DNA of 64,000 nucleotides from Palaemon carinicauda. Its lineage: Eukaryota; Arthropoda; Malacostraca; Decapoda; Palaemonidae. The DNA lies in NCBI RefSeq assembly GCF_036898095.1, contig NC_090729.1, positions 72,123,524 to 72,187,523 on the forward strand, read 5' to 3'. Within the stretch, counting starts at the first letter, position 1. Each line of letters starts with the position of its first letter. Of this stretch, positions 32,740 to 43,469 are shown one piece after another. The notes under the pieces were generated by a model. That model made no database searches, had not been told where the DNA came from, and saw nothing but the letters and a program-made list of their open reading frames with translations. The translations under genes were made by a program, and so were the position numbers.

Positions 32740-33990
32740 AGAAGAATTCTTACACTGGGTATCGCTCCTGATCCTTTACGACACGAGTCAAGACTCCAGC
32801 ATCGACAATCTTCCATGCAAAAGGATTACCAAGGAGCTGTCCCTTTGGGTCGATGTCCACACCATGTTGGAGTTTGATCGAGGGCTAAGACCTCAGGTTT
32901 TCATTTGCACACTGGACCTAAAGGACACTTACTCCCAGGTCCAAACCATCCATCTAGGAAGGTTGGAAGATTCAGTCTAGACAAACAAGAAACACCAGTT
33001 CAAGGCACTGTGCTTTGGTCTTTCCATTACACCCATCCTGGTCTCACAGGATCGGCTTTTGTCTCCGCTCTCTGGGGACGACTGACTGACCTTAGCAGAC
33101 TCAGTGGCAACCTTGCATTAACACTGGACCTTCTGAAGTCTTATTACCAAGATCCAGTGATCATAGTAAACCTACGGAATCTTACCTACTTCCCTAACAG
33201 GAGACTGGTGTATCTGGGAATGATTCTAAACACCAATCTTCACAAAAACCTTCTCGAAACAAGAACGACATCCATTCCAGGAGAGTGGAGTCGAAAAAAG
33301 AAGAAAGGAGGGACCATAGTGCTGCACCACACGACCTCAGCCCTCTGGACAGAGCCCGAAGGTACCTTCACTTAAATCTCTTAAGAGATGAAGGCCAACT
33401 TTCCTGTCCTTCAACAGCCTCATCGGTTCCTAACAGACCACTCAGTGATGTGATGGACGACACACCGCACACCACATAGAGACTCACATCGACAAGCAAG
33501 TAGGAACTGGCTTGTAGACTCCTCGGTACTACTTTCAGCCCGCTTCATTCCAGACTGGAAGAACAGGCTCGCCGACAATCTGTGCACAGCATCTCAGATA
33601 GGTATACCGAATGGACTTTGGATCGCCATGTAGCCAACAAAGTCCCGACTTTACGAGGTCCTCCAACTAGGGGGTCTGTACACAATGCTCCTGAACCTCA
33701 GGCTACCGTTGCTCACCAGCCGTAGACCCCAAGGCTCTCTGGCAACAACAGTGGGAACAACAATGACGTTTATGTCTCGTCCCTGTTTTATCTGGAGAAG
33801 GGCACTCAACAAGGCTAGAACATCGGTCAACCTCTCAAGGACTCTCGTAGCTCCGCTATGGCATTATGCAGAAAGGTCTCCAAACCTTTTGCAACTCCTG
33901 ATAGAGCCCTCCAAGAGAACCCTCTCCGCATAACAGACAACCCACTTCAACACCTACCACAAGCTATGGCTTTGCTATGAGTGTACTGTA
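32740..33990 (+). pseudogene. F pol relics (RT, MT-like)
   Basis: Pieces of RT are recognisable across frames: RGLRPQVFICTLDLKDTYSQ, FKALCFGLSITPILV, a decayed GDDxL where YLDDW is expected (about 33078), LADSVATL. An MT-like relic follows at 33640-33900 (VANKVPTLRGPP; WRRALNKARTSVNLSRTLVA, parallel to D's MRRVLNKTRTSVNLSMTLIA). RNase H is hardly readable. Many stops and indels. Confidence 0.65.
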
Positions 33991-34960
33991 TGCCTGAAGA
34001 CTACCCAATACCTCTTTGCGAAAAGGTTGTCTAGATACCTGAGGAGTTCCTCAGCATCAGTCTACCAGGCAGTATCACATCTTGTGTGGTTGGCGTCATG
34101 GGAAAGTGTCTCTTCACTCGATACCTCGATTCCAGCAATAGCGGAATCCTCGAGTATATGCAATAGGAAAAGATCCCCTATTCGGTTTTGACAGGTAAAG
34201 ATGATCACTCAACCTTGATCCTTCACCTTCATACTGAAAGAAAGGGACACCCTTTCATCGATAGACTTTTCCTGACTCATACGAACTTACAACTTGCCTT
34301 TTCCCCAGTCGGAATTGAGACCTTCCTCTCAGAACATGGTTCAATCTCCGATCCCTAAAGGGACCTCCTTGTGTTCCATTTTACCAGGCAGCAAATTTCC
34401 TCCTGATTTAAGAACACAATGTTCCTACACACTCGGACAGCAACCATACGAGTTAAGGAACTTCATGGTCTCTCTTTCGACATCGCCCATTATTGAGAAA
34501 GGCGAAAGACAATGTTCAGTTTCGTCCCTGAGTATGAAACCAGACACAGTCTCCAGAGGTGACGGATCCTACACAAGTCTCAACTAGGTAACGGATGATC
34601 CAGATCATCCGTTATTGTACCCAGGATAAGGTATGAGACTTTACCTAAAGAAAACGACAACAGCCTGCCCGGGTCCCTCCTCTTGTCAGCACCGAGAGAG
34701 ACTAGAGGAGGATCTCCGAAACATCATCTCGACAAGACGACTCACAGTGTCAGGGGCATAACTATGCCCCTGGTCCTTCTTAGCAGATTACTCTGTAACG
34801 CAGGTTTTACAAGAAAGGATGTGAATGCTCCAGGTGACTTTCATAACCTTTCTCCTGCAAGACGTGACCCACAGGAACTCGATACGATCTCTATTGATCC
34901 AGTGGTGGCTGCACAACAGCTGGTTGTATACCTCAAGCTCCTTATTGGACAAGTAGCAGA
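33990..34960 (+). pseudogene. F tyrosine recombinase relic
   Basis: Fragments match D's YR: ASSAGVYLA-like near 34050, SLSFDIAHY near 34465, and DVTHRNSIRSLLIQWWLHNS near 34860 (D: DVTHRRLDTFSIGPVVAAQQ). Catalytic motifs are mostly destroyed. It is the oldest-looking YR in the window. Confidence 0.6.
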
Positions 34961-35769
34961 AGGTTGAGGGCACTGTTACCCGGTTTTAGTGTGCGTTAAT
35001 GAAAAGATTTGACTAGCTCTTATTCTTTTCTTCATCCTACCCTTTCGTGGGGAAAGCAGCATCCAGGGTTCTTTGCATAGCTGACCTCAAACCGCTGCGG
35101 GTAAACCATGCTTCCTTGTGTTCCTAGTATTAAGACTAATACTGTTACGTCCCCATACCCTGACGAGGTGGTATTGGGAAAGTCCTAGGCTGCAAGTTTC
35201 CATCTAAAGAACTTCAGAACAACTTCCTAGGACGAGTCACACTTCTTCATACCTTCACACACAGCTTGCGTAGGCCGCAGTCCTTGCATAGCAAGGTTCT
35301 AGCGAGGTGCAGGGACTCCTTATTTCTTGGGTGCTTACAAGAAATAATGAGCCCTCGGGCAAAGCCAAAAAGCCAGACTGGCAGGGACGTCCACCCTTCC
35401 TATTGGGTGAGTCACCCCCTATTAAATAGCGTGGTTTGTATTTCAGTTACGGAACAAATGACAAATTCGTAGATAATTTATATTTTTCCTAACTATACAA
35501 ACCTTAGCTATTTGATCAAACTTGCCCGCCAACCCTATCCCCCTCTAAGTCCTACCTCCAAGCAAAGTGAGCTCAAGCACAGGTGTGTGTGAGGGGGGGG
35601 GGGGGGGGGAAGCCCTACCCCCGCTAACTAGCGGTGTGGGTAGTAAACCCTCGTTAAATTTTAATGGCTCATCATTTCAGCTACGCCGAAAGTAATACCC
35701 TAATAAATAGCTAAGGTTTGTATAGTTAGAAAAAATACAAATTATAGTATCCACAAATTTGTCATTTTA
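34961..35769 (+). mobile_element. F 3' region, complementary region and right terminal repeat
   Basis: The internal complementary region at about 35440-35465 reads CAGTTACGGAACAAATGACAA, giving the left end TTTGTTCCG (8964) and right end ATTTGTCATTT (about 35768). The right repeat holds a poly-G tract (35591-35608), CTAACTAGCGG and TAGCTAAGGTTTGTATAGTT. The uninterrupted TTAGCTATTTGATC at 35503 is the empty-site reference for E's insertion into D. Confidence 0.75.
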
Positions 35770-35787
35770 TTATGAAAATATCATTTT

Positions 35788-36616
35788 GGCAGTTATCTTG
35801 GTGATGTACTGTACTGCTATATTGGTTATTGGCATTCGCCTATTTTGGTTTTATTTGGTATTTAATCGCTATGTTTATAGCTTAAAAGGTAGGATTAGAA
35901 ATTTTTTCAACCTACTGTAAACTAACGAAAAACATGATGGCGGTAGGTAAACACCCCGCCTACTCTATGACGTCACAGTCATATGACGTTAGCTATGGTA
36001 TGACTTGCAATTTCTTTCTTTTTCTACAAAGAATGACAAAGTATTTAAGTTTTATAAGATAAAAGAATTATGTTATTTTAAGAAAATTTTTGTCCTTTTA
36101 GTATACTGTACTGTACTTTCTTTAGGTAATCTTCGATCCATTTTCAAAGATTAAATAAACTAGCGTTCAGTTTATTTTACGCTACGCAGTTCTCAGTCAA
36201 TCAATACAGTATTGCAAATTTCTTTGTATCGTTGTTTATGGAAAGTAAATTCTTCTTAAAAACCAAAGTATTTTAAGTTTTTTAAGATAAGGAACACAAT
36301 TCTGTGTATCGTTGTTTCCTTTTTTGATATTGGTATAAGATAAGAGGAATATGTTATTTTGAGAAAATATTTGTCCTTTTAGTATATTTTCTTTATATAA
36401 TCTTTTTGCAGAGATTAAAGAAAATTAGCGTACAGTTAATTTTACACTACAGTACGTAGTATTCATGACAATCGATATAGTCTCACGATTCTTTGTATCG
36501 TTGTTTACTTTTTCGTTATTGGGAATACTAATATTTTTCGTATAATATATATAGATGTTTCAATTGTAAAATGTGGCAAATCATCTCTTATTGGAAACCC
36601 TTAAGTAATAAGAGTT

Positions 36617-36617
<1 letters not shown>
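35788..36617 (+). mobile_element. DIRS element G, 5' leader fragment
   Basis: After F, TTGGTGATGTACTGTACTGC resembles the leader just inside the terminal repeats of A, C and E (TTTGGTGAAGTAC). The segment at 36130-36190 (TTCAAAGATTAAATAAACTA...ACGCTACGCAGTT) is the C/E intron-like spacer; it is duplicated within G at 36400-36460. No terminal repeat is visible upstream: 35769-35787 (ATTATGAAAATATCATTTT) could be a relic of A's or another element's right end. G continues after the Tigger at 55719. Confidence 0.6.
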
Positions 36618-38040
<1,423 letters not shown>

Positions 38041-38907
38041 CAGGCACAAAAGGGATTTTGACGAAGGAAAAATCTATTTCTGGGGAGAGACCTGTGGCGC
38101 CCGGTGAAAAGTCCTTCTTGTATATCTTTTCTGATAAAACCTTCCAATTATACCAGAGAAAGATAAAAGCATGGAATGCTGAGGTTACAACCCTCGCGCG
38201 AGCACCTTTTGGGTGTCGTGTATAAAGCAAAGGCGCGTGAAATCCACTATTCACAGGTTGTCTTCCATTTAGTTAATTCCTTCGTCAAAGGGATGGGCCG
38301 ATACAAAGGCCCTAGCTAAACCCCCATCGCCACACCACCCACGCCACGACGCGAGCGCCATCTGAACAACATCCTTCTGTATTGGCCATGATGGCTTGGA
38401 AAGGAAAGGGTGGGATCGTGTAAAATAAAGGGGAAGGGTTTCACCGGGCGCCACAGGTCTCTCCCCAGAAATAGATTTTTCCTTCGTCAAAATCCCTTTT
38501 CTGGGTCGACCTGTGGCGCCCGGTGAAAATGTACCAGAGAATGCCTTCCAAGCCCAACAATAACTACTAATTAATAAGGGGAGAGAAACAACACCATGTA
38601 AAGAAAATCATATATAATTAAGGTAAGTAGGCATAAAACATAAACTAGCCACAGGTCATAGTGAGAGTAAGGTTAAACAAACATGATAACAGGGAAACCT
38701 CTGAGTATCAGAGGAAAACATGCAACAAAACTGACATGGCTAAGAATATCCCAACCTTATAACAACGGAACACAATAATAGTTACAATCATATTAACCTA
38801 ATATGTAATAAACTTAGGGCTAACGAACCACCAAGGAAGCGGCGTCGTGGTGCGAGTGGTGGGTAGGAGGGAGAAGAGAAGAGATGGATGAAAGGAAGAA
38901 CAAAAGA
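38041..38907 (-). repeat. I right terminal repeat, complementary region and 3' region
   Basis: The outer block GACGAAGGAAAAATCTATTT at about 38060 is repeated in inverted form at 38460-38495 within the complementary region, so the pair could form a long hairpin. The inner part holds GGGCGCCACAGGTC twice in opposite orientation. 38531-38907 is the 3' non-coding stretch after the YR stop; no polyadenylation signal stands out. Confidence 0.75.
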
Positions 38908-40284
38908 TCAATGGGGAGAGATAAGGCTCCCAGCTGCAACCGGTGGGTATTTAAGAGCCTGTAAGTTCTTTAGATAGTGGCGTTTGAAGACCATAGGAGA
39001 TTTCCAACCCGTGTACTTCTTAAGGTTATCAAAGTCCATATTCTGGAAATAGTTGATGGAGGTAGCTATCGATCGGATATCATGAGCATGGGGAAATGAT
39101 CCCGGATTGGCTTGTTTAATGAAGTATAGGATCTGTTGCCTAATGCCACGTATGGAAATGGTACCTTCTTGTTCTCTGATAAACAAGGGGCCAGACGATC
39201 GGGTAGCAGTCCTGGCTAAGAAGGCCCTGAGAGTGGTGACCGGACATAGAGAAGTATCTTGGAGAAGAGGAATAATCTTCCAAGGGGACCACCTATTTTG
39301 GGGGTCCTCGTTCTTAGCTAGGAATGCCCTGTCTGGTGAAAGAAGTACCTCACCTGAAGGGAGGAAATCCATGTTCTCTGAGTTTCGTGAGAGAGCTGCT
39401 AGTTCTGAGATTTTGGAACCCGAGGCCAAAGCTGTTAGAAATAAAGTCTTCCTAAGAAGAGTGACATAAGAACAGGATTCGTTGTCCGTGTCGGAGGCCA
39501 GTTTGAGGACATCATTTAGAGACCAAGAGACCTTTTGAGGACGAACCGAAGGTCGAAGCCTAGCACATGCTTTCGGAATAGATGAGAAATAAGACTCCGC
39601 CAGGTTAATGTTAAACCCAACCAGGAAGACTTTCCTCAGAGCTGACTTAATGGTGGTTATAGTGCTAGCTGCTAGGCCTTTGTCAAATATGGACCTAAAG
39701 AAGGAGATGGCTAAATTAGGAGTCATAACCGAATGGTCTGAAGTCCTTAAGAAATCCGCTAGTTTCTTAACCGCCGAATCATATTGGCGAATCGTTGAGT
39801 CCCTTTTGTCTGATTCTATAAAGAGGACATTATCTGGGTCAATGTTTGCGTCCCTACGCGCCGCAAACTTCATGAAATCCACAAAGTTAGGGTTTTGGCT
39901 ATCCTTGAGGAATCTGACACAGTCCGAGTTTGGACCACCTGGGTCAGTTTGGGGAATGGGATCCGGAAGGGACGGAGTTTCAACTCGAGGAGGAGAGGAA
40001 ACCAACTGCTCTTTGGCCAGTGAGGTGCCACTAAAGCTACTGCCCCGTTGAAGGAGCGGAGTTTGTGCAAGACTTTCAGTAGAAGATTCACTGGAGGGAA
40101 TAAGTAGATCTTCTGCCAATGGTTCCAATCCAGGGTTAATGCGTCCATGGCATAAGCCTGAGGGTCCAGGTTCGGAGTCACATAACATGGGAGTTTGTGA
40201 TTGAGTCGGGTCGCGAATAGATCTACCTGGAGACCTGGAACCAGCCTGAGGATCCACCGGAAGGAGTGCATGTCCAGGGACCAC
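38908..40284 (-). CDS. I tyrosine recombinase (458 codons, Arg I replaced by Lys)
   Basis: Uninterrupted frame, beginning in the pol overlap; the first codon of the open stretch is GTG, so the start is undefined. Core-binding domain: DSTIRQYDSAVKKLADFL, STITTIKSALRKVF. Catalytic domain: TALASGSKISELAALS, where H has SGARVSEIVALS, so the first catalytic Arg is Lys here. HAHDIRSIATS (His-x2-Arg), YTGWKSP (Trp) and RHYLKNL (Tyr) are kept. Long and open, yet the missing Arg predicts weak or no strand cleavage. It may be evolving neutrally or as a DNA-binding-only protein. Confidence 0.85.
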   Translation of the reverse strand: MVPGHALLPVDPQAGSRSPGRSIRDPTQSQTPMLCDSEPGPSGLCHGRINPGLEPLAEDLLIPSSESSTESLAQTPLLQRGSSFSGTSLAKEQLVSSPPRVETPSLPDPIPQTDPGGPNSDCVRFLKDSQNPNFVDFMKFAARRDANIDPDNVLFIESDKRDSTIRQYDSAVKKLADFLRTSDHSVMTPNLAISFFRSIFDKGLAASTITTIKSALRKVFLVGFNINLAESYFSSIPKACARLRPSVRPQKVSWSLNDVLKLASDTDNESCSYVTLLRKTLFLTALASGSKISELAALSRNSENMDFLPSGEVLLSPDRAFLAKNEDPQNRWSPWKIIPLLQDTSLCPVTTLRAFLARTATRSSGPLFIREQEGTISIRGIRQQILYFIKQANPGSFPHAHDIRSIATSINYFQNMDFDNLKKYTGWKSPMVFKRHYLKNLQALKYPPVAAGSLISPH

Positions 40285-41821
40285 TCCGATTCCAGTGGGC
40301 TCGTCCTGGATAATGAGTCTGCTATCACATTCTGGACTCCTGCTAGGTGAGTTGCTGACAGGAACCAGTCTTTGTCGGCTGCCAAGGTGAAGATAGTGAC
40401 CAGGATCTGATTCAGGTTGGGTGATTTGGACCCCCCCTGTTGAGGCAGTGGACTACGGCCGTGCTGTCTGAGACTACTCTGATGTGGGTCGACCTCGGAG
40501 GGGAGATTCTCTTCAGGGTCAAGAACACCGCCATGGCTTCGAGAACATTGATATGGAACTGTCTCATGGCAGGTGACCAAGAGCCCTGAAACATTTGATG
40601 TTGGGAGTAACCCCCCCCAACCACTCAGAGACGCGTCGGTATGAATTGTCACTTGTGGAGAGGGGAACTGTAGAGGAACCGACTTGGAGAGGTTCCTCCG
40701 ATCGGACCATGGTTGTAGTCTCATTTTCAAGACAGAGGGGATCTTCGAGGTCTTGTCTCTTAAAGGTATTGTCGCCCTCTTTTCTCCAAACTCGATTGAT
40801 GTCTTTGAGTTTGGCTTTTAATAGGAGATCGGTCAGTGAGGCAAACTGGAGTAGGCCGAGGATTCGTTCTAAAGCTCTTCTGGACACCTGTTTGTGTTTG
40901 AGAAAGTTCCTGACCTTGGAAGCTATCTCCCTCACCTTCTTGGGAGGAAGGGAGAGCTTGTGCTTTGAGAGGTCCCAACGGATGCCTAACCATTTGAAGA
41001 GGCTTGATGGTTGTAGGCGGGACTTCCGGAGGTTGACTTGGAAGCCCAGTTTGGCGAGAAAATGGAGTACCTTCGACGTAGCTCTGTTGCATTCCTGGTG
41101 CGACTGGGCCCAAATGAGCCAATCGTCCAGATAGGCGACGATTTGTATCCCTTGGTGTCTTGAGTTGCTCGAGCACCGTCTCCCCCAGTTTCGTGAATAC
41201 CCTGGGGGCAATGCTGAGACCGAAGGGCATGACTTTGAATGCGAAGGCTCGCTTGCCGAGACGGAAGCCTAGGTAAGGAGAGAAGTTTCGAGCTACTGGG
41301 ACATGATAATAGGCGTCGGTAAGATCGATAGAGGTGGTGACGGCCCCACGGGGAAGTAAGGTCCGTACCTGAGAGATAGTCAGCATACGGAACTTGTCGC
41401 AAAGGATGTAAGAGTTGAGCTTCGACAAGTCCAGAACTACCCTCAATGCCGACGAGTCTTTCTTCGGGACTGTAAACAGGCGGCCTTGGAATTTCAGGGA
41501 TCGAACCCGCTTGATTGCTCTCTTCTTGAGTAACTCCGCGGTGTACTCTTCCAGGATGGGAGTGGGTCTCTGGAAGAAGGTCACCGGTGGAGGAGGGGAT
41601 CCCTGTGACCCTTTCCAACCCAAGCCCCTTGATATTATGCTGTGAGCCCATGGACTGAAGGTCCAATGGTCCCGGAAGTGATAAAGTCTCCCTCCTACCG
41701 GCATCACATCATTGGGAGGGAGTGAACTTAGGGCCCCTCCCTCCACGGGAACCCCTTGCTCTAGGCCCGCCGCGTTGGCGGAACTGTCCTCTACCTCTGA
41801 AACTCCCTCTTTGGTATCCAC
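39870..41821 (-). pseudogene. I pol: RT, RNase H, MT-like (frameshifts at C runs)
   Basis: RT: PVGGRLYHFRDHWTF, PILEEYTAELLKKRAIKRV, FQGRLFTVPKKDS, LRVVLDLSKLN, DAYYHVPV, MPFGLSIAPRVF. Near 41150 the frame shifts, then YLDDWLIWAQS and LGFQVNLRKSRL follow. RNase H: IHTDASLSGWGG, a shift at the C8 run near 40613, HINVLEAMAVFL, DSTAVVHCLN, a shift at the C7 run near 40432, then VIADSLSR. The MT-like domain: VDLFATRLNHKL, DALTLDWNHWQKIYLFPPV, APHWPKSSWF. Two of three shifts fall exactly in homopolymers. Confidence 0.85.
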
Positions 41822-43277
41822 GAAAGGAACCGGAGGATTCGTAGGCAGGGTTGTATGCAGGTGAGGGCATCCAAGAGGGGTTGGGCTGTGTACCAGGGGG
41901 AGCAGCGAGGTAGACTACCTGCTGAGGAGGCGCCTGTTGTCGAGAAGTCGAGACCGCGGAAGGCTGTGGGGACGAGGTACCCCGGGCCGCCTTGTAAGGA
42001 CTAAACCTCTGCTTCTTCTTGAAGAACGTGTGCCTCTGGGGTTCGAACCTCTTTTTGGCTGAGAGACCCCACCTTACCTGCAAATTCTGGTTTGCCCTCG
42101 CTGCGTCCTGAAGAACCTTATCCACCTCGGTCTGAGGGAAGAGGGTCTTACCCCAGTAGGAGGACGCTATCAGTCTGTTCGGCTCATGCCTGATGGTGGC
42201 CTCCGACAGAACGAACTTCCTGCAACTAACCCGAGCTGACCAGAAGTCATGGAGGTCTATTTGGTAGGATAGCAGCTGGTTCTTTGTGGCGACTCTGAAC
42301 AGCGTTTCCTCTGGGTAAAGAGATGCTAGGGACTCCATGGAGGTGATGGATTGGAGGGACGTAGCAAGTCTAGTACGGGTCTCGAACTCAGTTTTGAGAA
42401 GACTCTCTATTAATCTGGGAAGCTTCTCAGAGAAAAGAGTGGAGGCACAGTCCGGGTCTAGTTTCCCCACCGTGAAGGTAGAAGCCGCAGCATCCCAGGC
42501 TGCCGAGGTCCCCGGAATAAGCAAAGAGGTGGGGTCCGTCTCCTTGAGAGCCGGCATGGAAGAGCCTTCCTTGATGGCCTGTATAGTCAGCTCTGTGACT
42601 TTTTCTATGAGCGGCAAAGAGATGGAGGCCGCTGTCGTAAAAATAGTGTAGGAACCTTTGTGTGGGGTGAGCTTGGAGTTAATACACCCCCACTCTGATA
42701 GTGTTCTGGCCCAGATAGCCTGGGCCTGCTCTTTTGGAAATATGACCGTTTCCTTCGGTACCTTGTCCATACGGACCAATGCATGTTCCTTTAACCGTAC
42801 AAAACTATTGAACGGGAATGCTAGGCCCGGGGGATAGAACTCCAGGTCCTCTAGAGGGCGGGTGCCCATGCCCTCCAGAGTTAGGGAACCATCTACGAAT
42901 GGAGCATGCAAGGCAAACCGCCAAAGATTGTTTTTATCGAAGGGCGGCAGCTTCGATGCGTCTGGAGCAGAAGGGGGAGGAAACTGAGTTCCGGCGCGGA
43001 TCAGAGTAGCCATCATATCCTTAATCTCTGTTATTGCACCAGAGTGATGTTGAACTTGATCCCTGACCAATCCTTTGATCAGTTGGATGGGGAGGAGATC
43101 AGCCCAGGGTACCTGAAAGTCACCCGTTGGTTTTTTCTTGGATTTGGTAGACTTAGACTTCTTAGGAGTAGTGGTTTTATGAGGAGCAATATGAATATCA
43201 GGAGCTGTCGAGGGTCCGGGGACCGGTGACGTTGATACTGGCAAAGCTGAAGTCTTATAAGTTCGAAGTGGCTTCAC
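41709..43277 (-). CDS. I gag (522 codons, N-terminus missing)
   Basis: Open frame from a GTG-started stretch; no ATG in context, because the 5' end of the element is lost. A Lys/Thr/Pro-rich segment (KKSKSTKSKKKPTG) is followed by the gag core: LWRFALHAPFVDGSLTLEGM, LEDLEFYPPGLAFPF, KEQAQAIWARTLSEWGC, SCRKFVLSEATIRHEP, RLIASSYWGKTLFP, NLQVRWGLSAKKRF. A Pro/Gln linker and an RGG/RG-rich tail (GSFRGYQRGSFRGRGQFRQR) complete it and suggest RNA binding. It is the only gag in the window with an uninterrupted core and tail, and it overlaps pol by about 110 nt (+1 frame). Confidence 0.8.
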   Translation of the reverse strand: MKPLRTYKTSALPVSTSPVPGPSTAPDIHIAPHKTTTPKKSKSTKSKKKPTGDFQVPWADLLPIQLIKGLVRDQVQHHSGAITEIKDMMATLIRAGTQFPPPSAPDASKLPPFDKNNLWRFALHAPFVDGSLTLEGMGTRPLEDLEFYPPGLAFPFNSFVRLKEHALVRMDKVPKETVIFPKEQAQAIWARTLSEWGCINSKLTPHKGSYTIFTTAASISLPLIEKVTELTIQAIKEGSSMPALKETDPTSLLIPGTSAAWDAAASTFTVGKLDPDCASTLFSEKLPRLIESLLKTEFETRTRLATSLQSITSMESLASLYPEETLFRVATKNQLLSYQIDLHDFWSARVSCRKFVLSEATIRHEPNRLIASSYWGKTLFPQTEVDKVLQDAARANQNLQVRWGLSAKKRFEPQRHTFFKKKQRFSPYKAARGTSSPQPSAVSTSRQQAPPQQVVYLAAPPGTQPNPSWMPSPAYNPAYESSGSFRGYQRGSFRGRGQFRQRGGPRARGSRGGRGPKFTPSQ

Positions 43278-43404
43278 CTTGGGTCGTACGGAGGCAGAGG
43301 GATGTTTTAGAATGTGAGAATATTAAAGTAAAAAATAAAGATTGTTACTGTACTCACCACGAAAGAAGTTCAAGAAAAATTTGAATGATGATGGCGATGA
43401 ATTT

Positions 43405-43458
43405 GCTGCACAGTAGAAATGATGATGATGAAGCTGATGATGTGTTCTACTGTGCAGC
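43405..43458. other. Perfect 14-bp inverted repeat downstream of the transposase
   Basis: GCTGCACAGTAGAA at 43405-43418 and its exact complement at 43445-43458 enclose a 26-nt GATGAT-rich loop. It sits just 3' of the transposase stop on the minus strand. A strong donor-like CGTG/GTGAGTACAG lies about 50 nt further on (near 43358). It may be a 3' UTR hairpin or a microhairpin scar. Confidence 0.5.
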
Positions 43459-43469
43459 CAGGTAGTATT

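Larger units (their letters stand above)
38041..43330 (-). mobile_element. DIRS element I (minus strand, 5' truncated)
   Basis: Its right (3') end is at 38041 and is defined by the complementary region at about 38441-38530: AGATTTTTCCTTCGTCAAAA joined through CCCTTTT to CTGGGTCGACCTGTGGCGCC. The order on the minus strand is gag (43277-41709), pol (about 41760-39880), YR (40284-38908), 3' region and right repeat (38041-38440). The left terminal repeat, leader and gag N-terminus with its Cys motif are missing at the 43330 side, where sequence passes into the Tigger 3' UTR. Same family as H but clearly diverged. Confidence 0.85.

Noticed and set aside
41415..41645. Plus-strand frames across 38900-43230
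   Set aside because: Antisense shadows of element I gag, pol and YR, which carry the recognisable domains on the minus strand.
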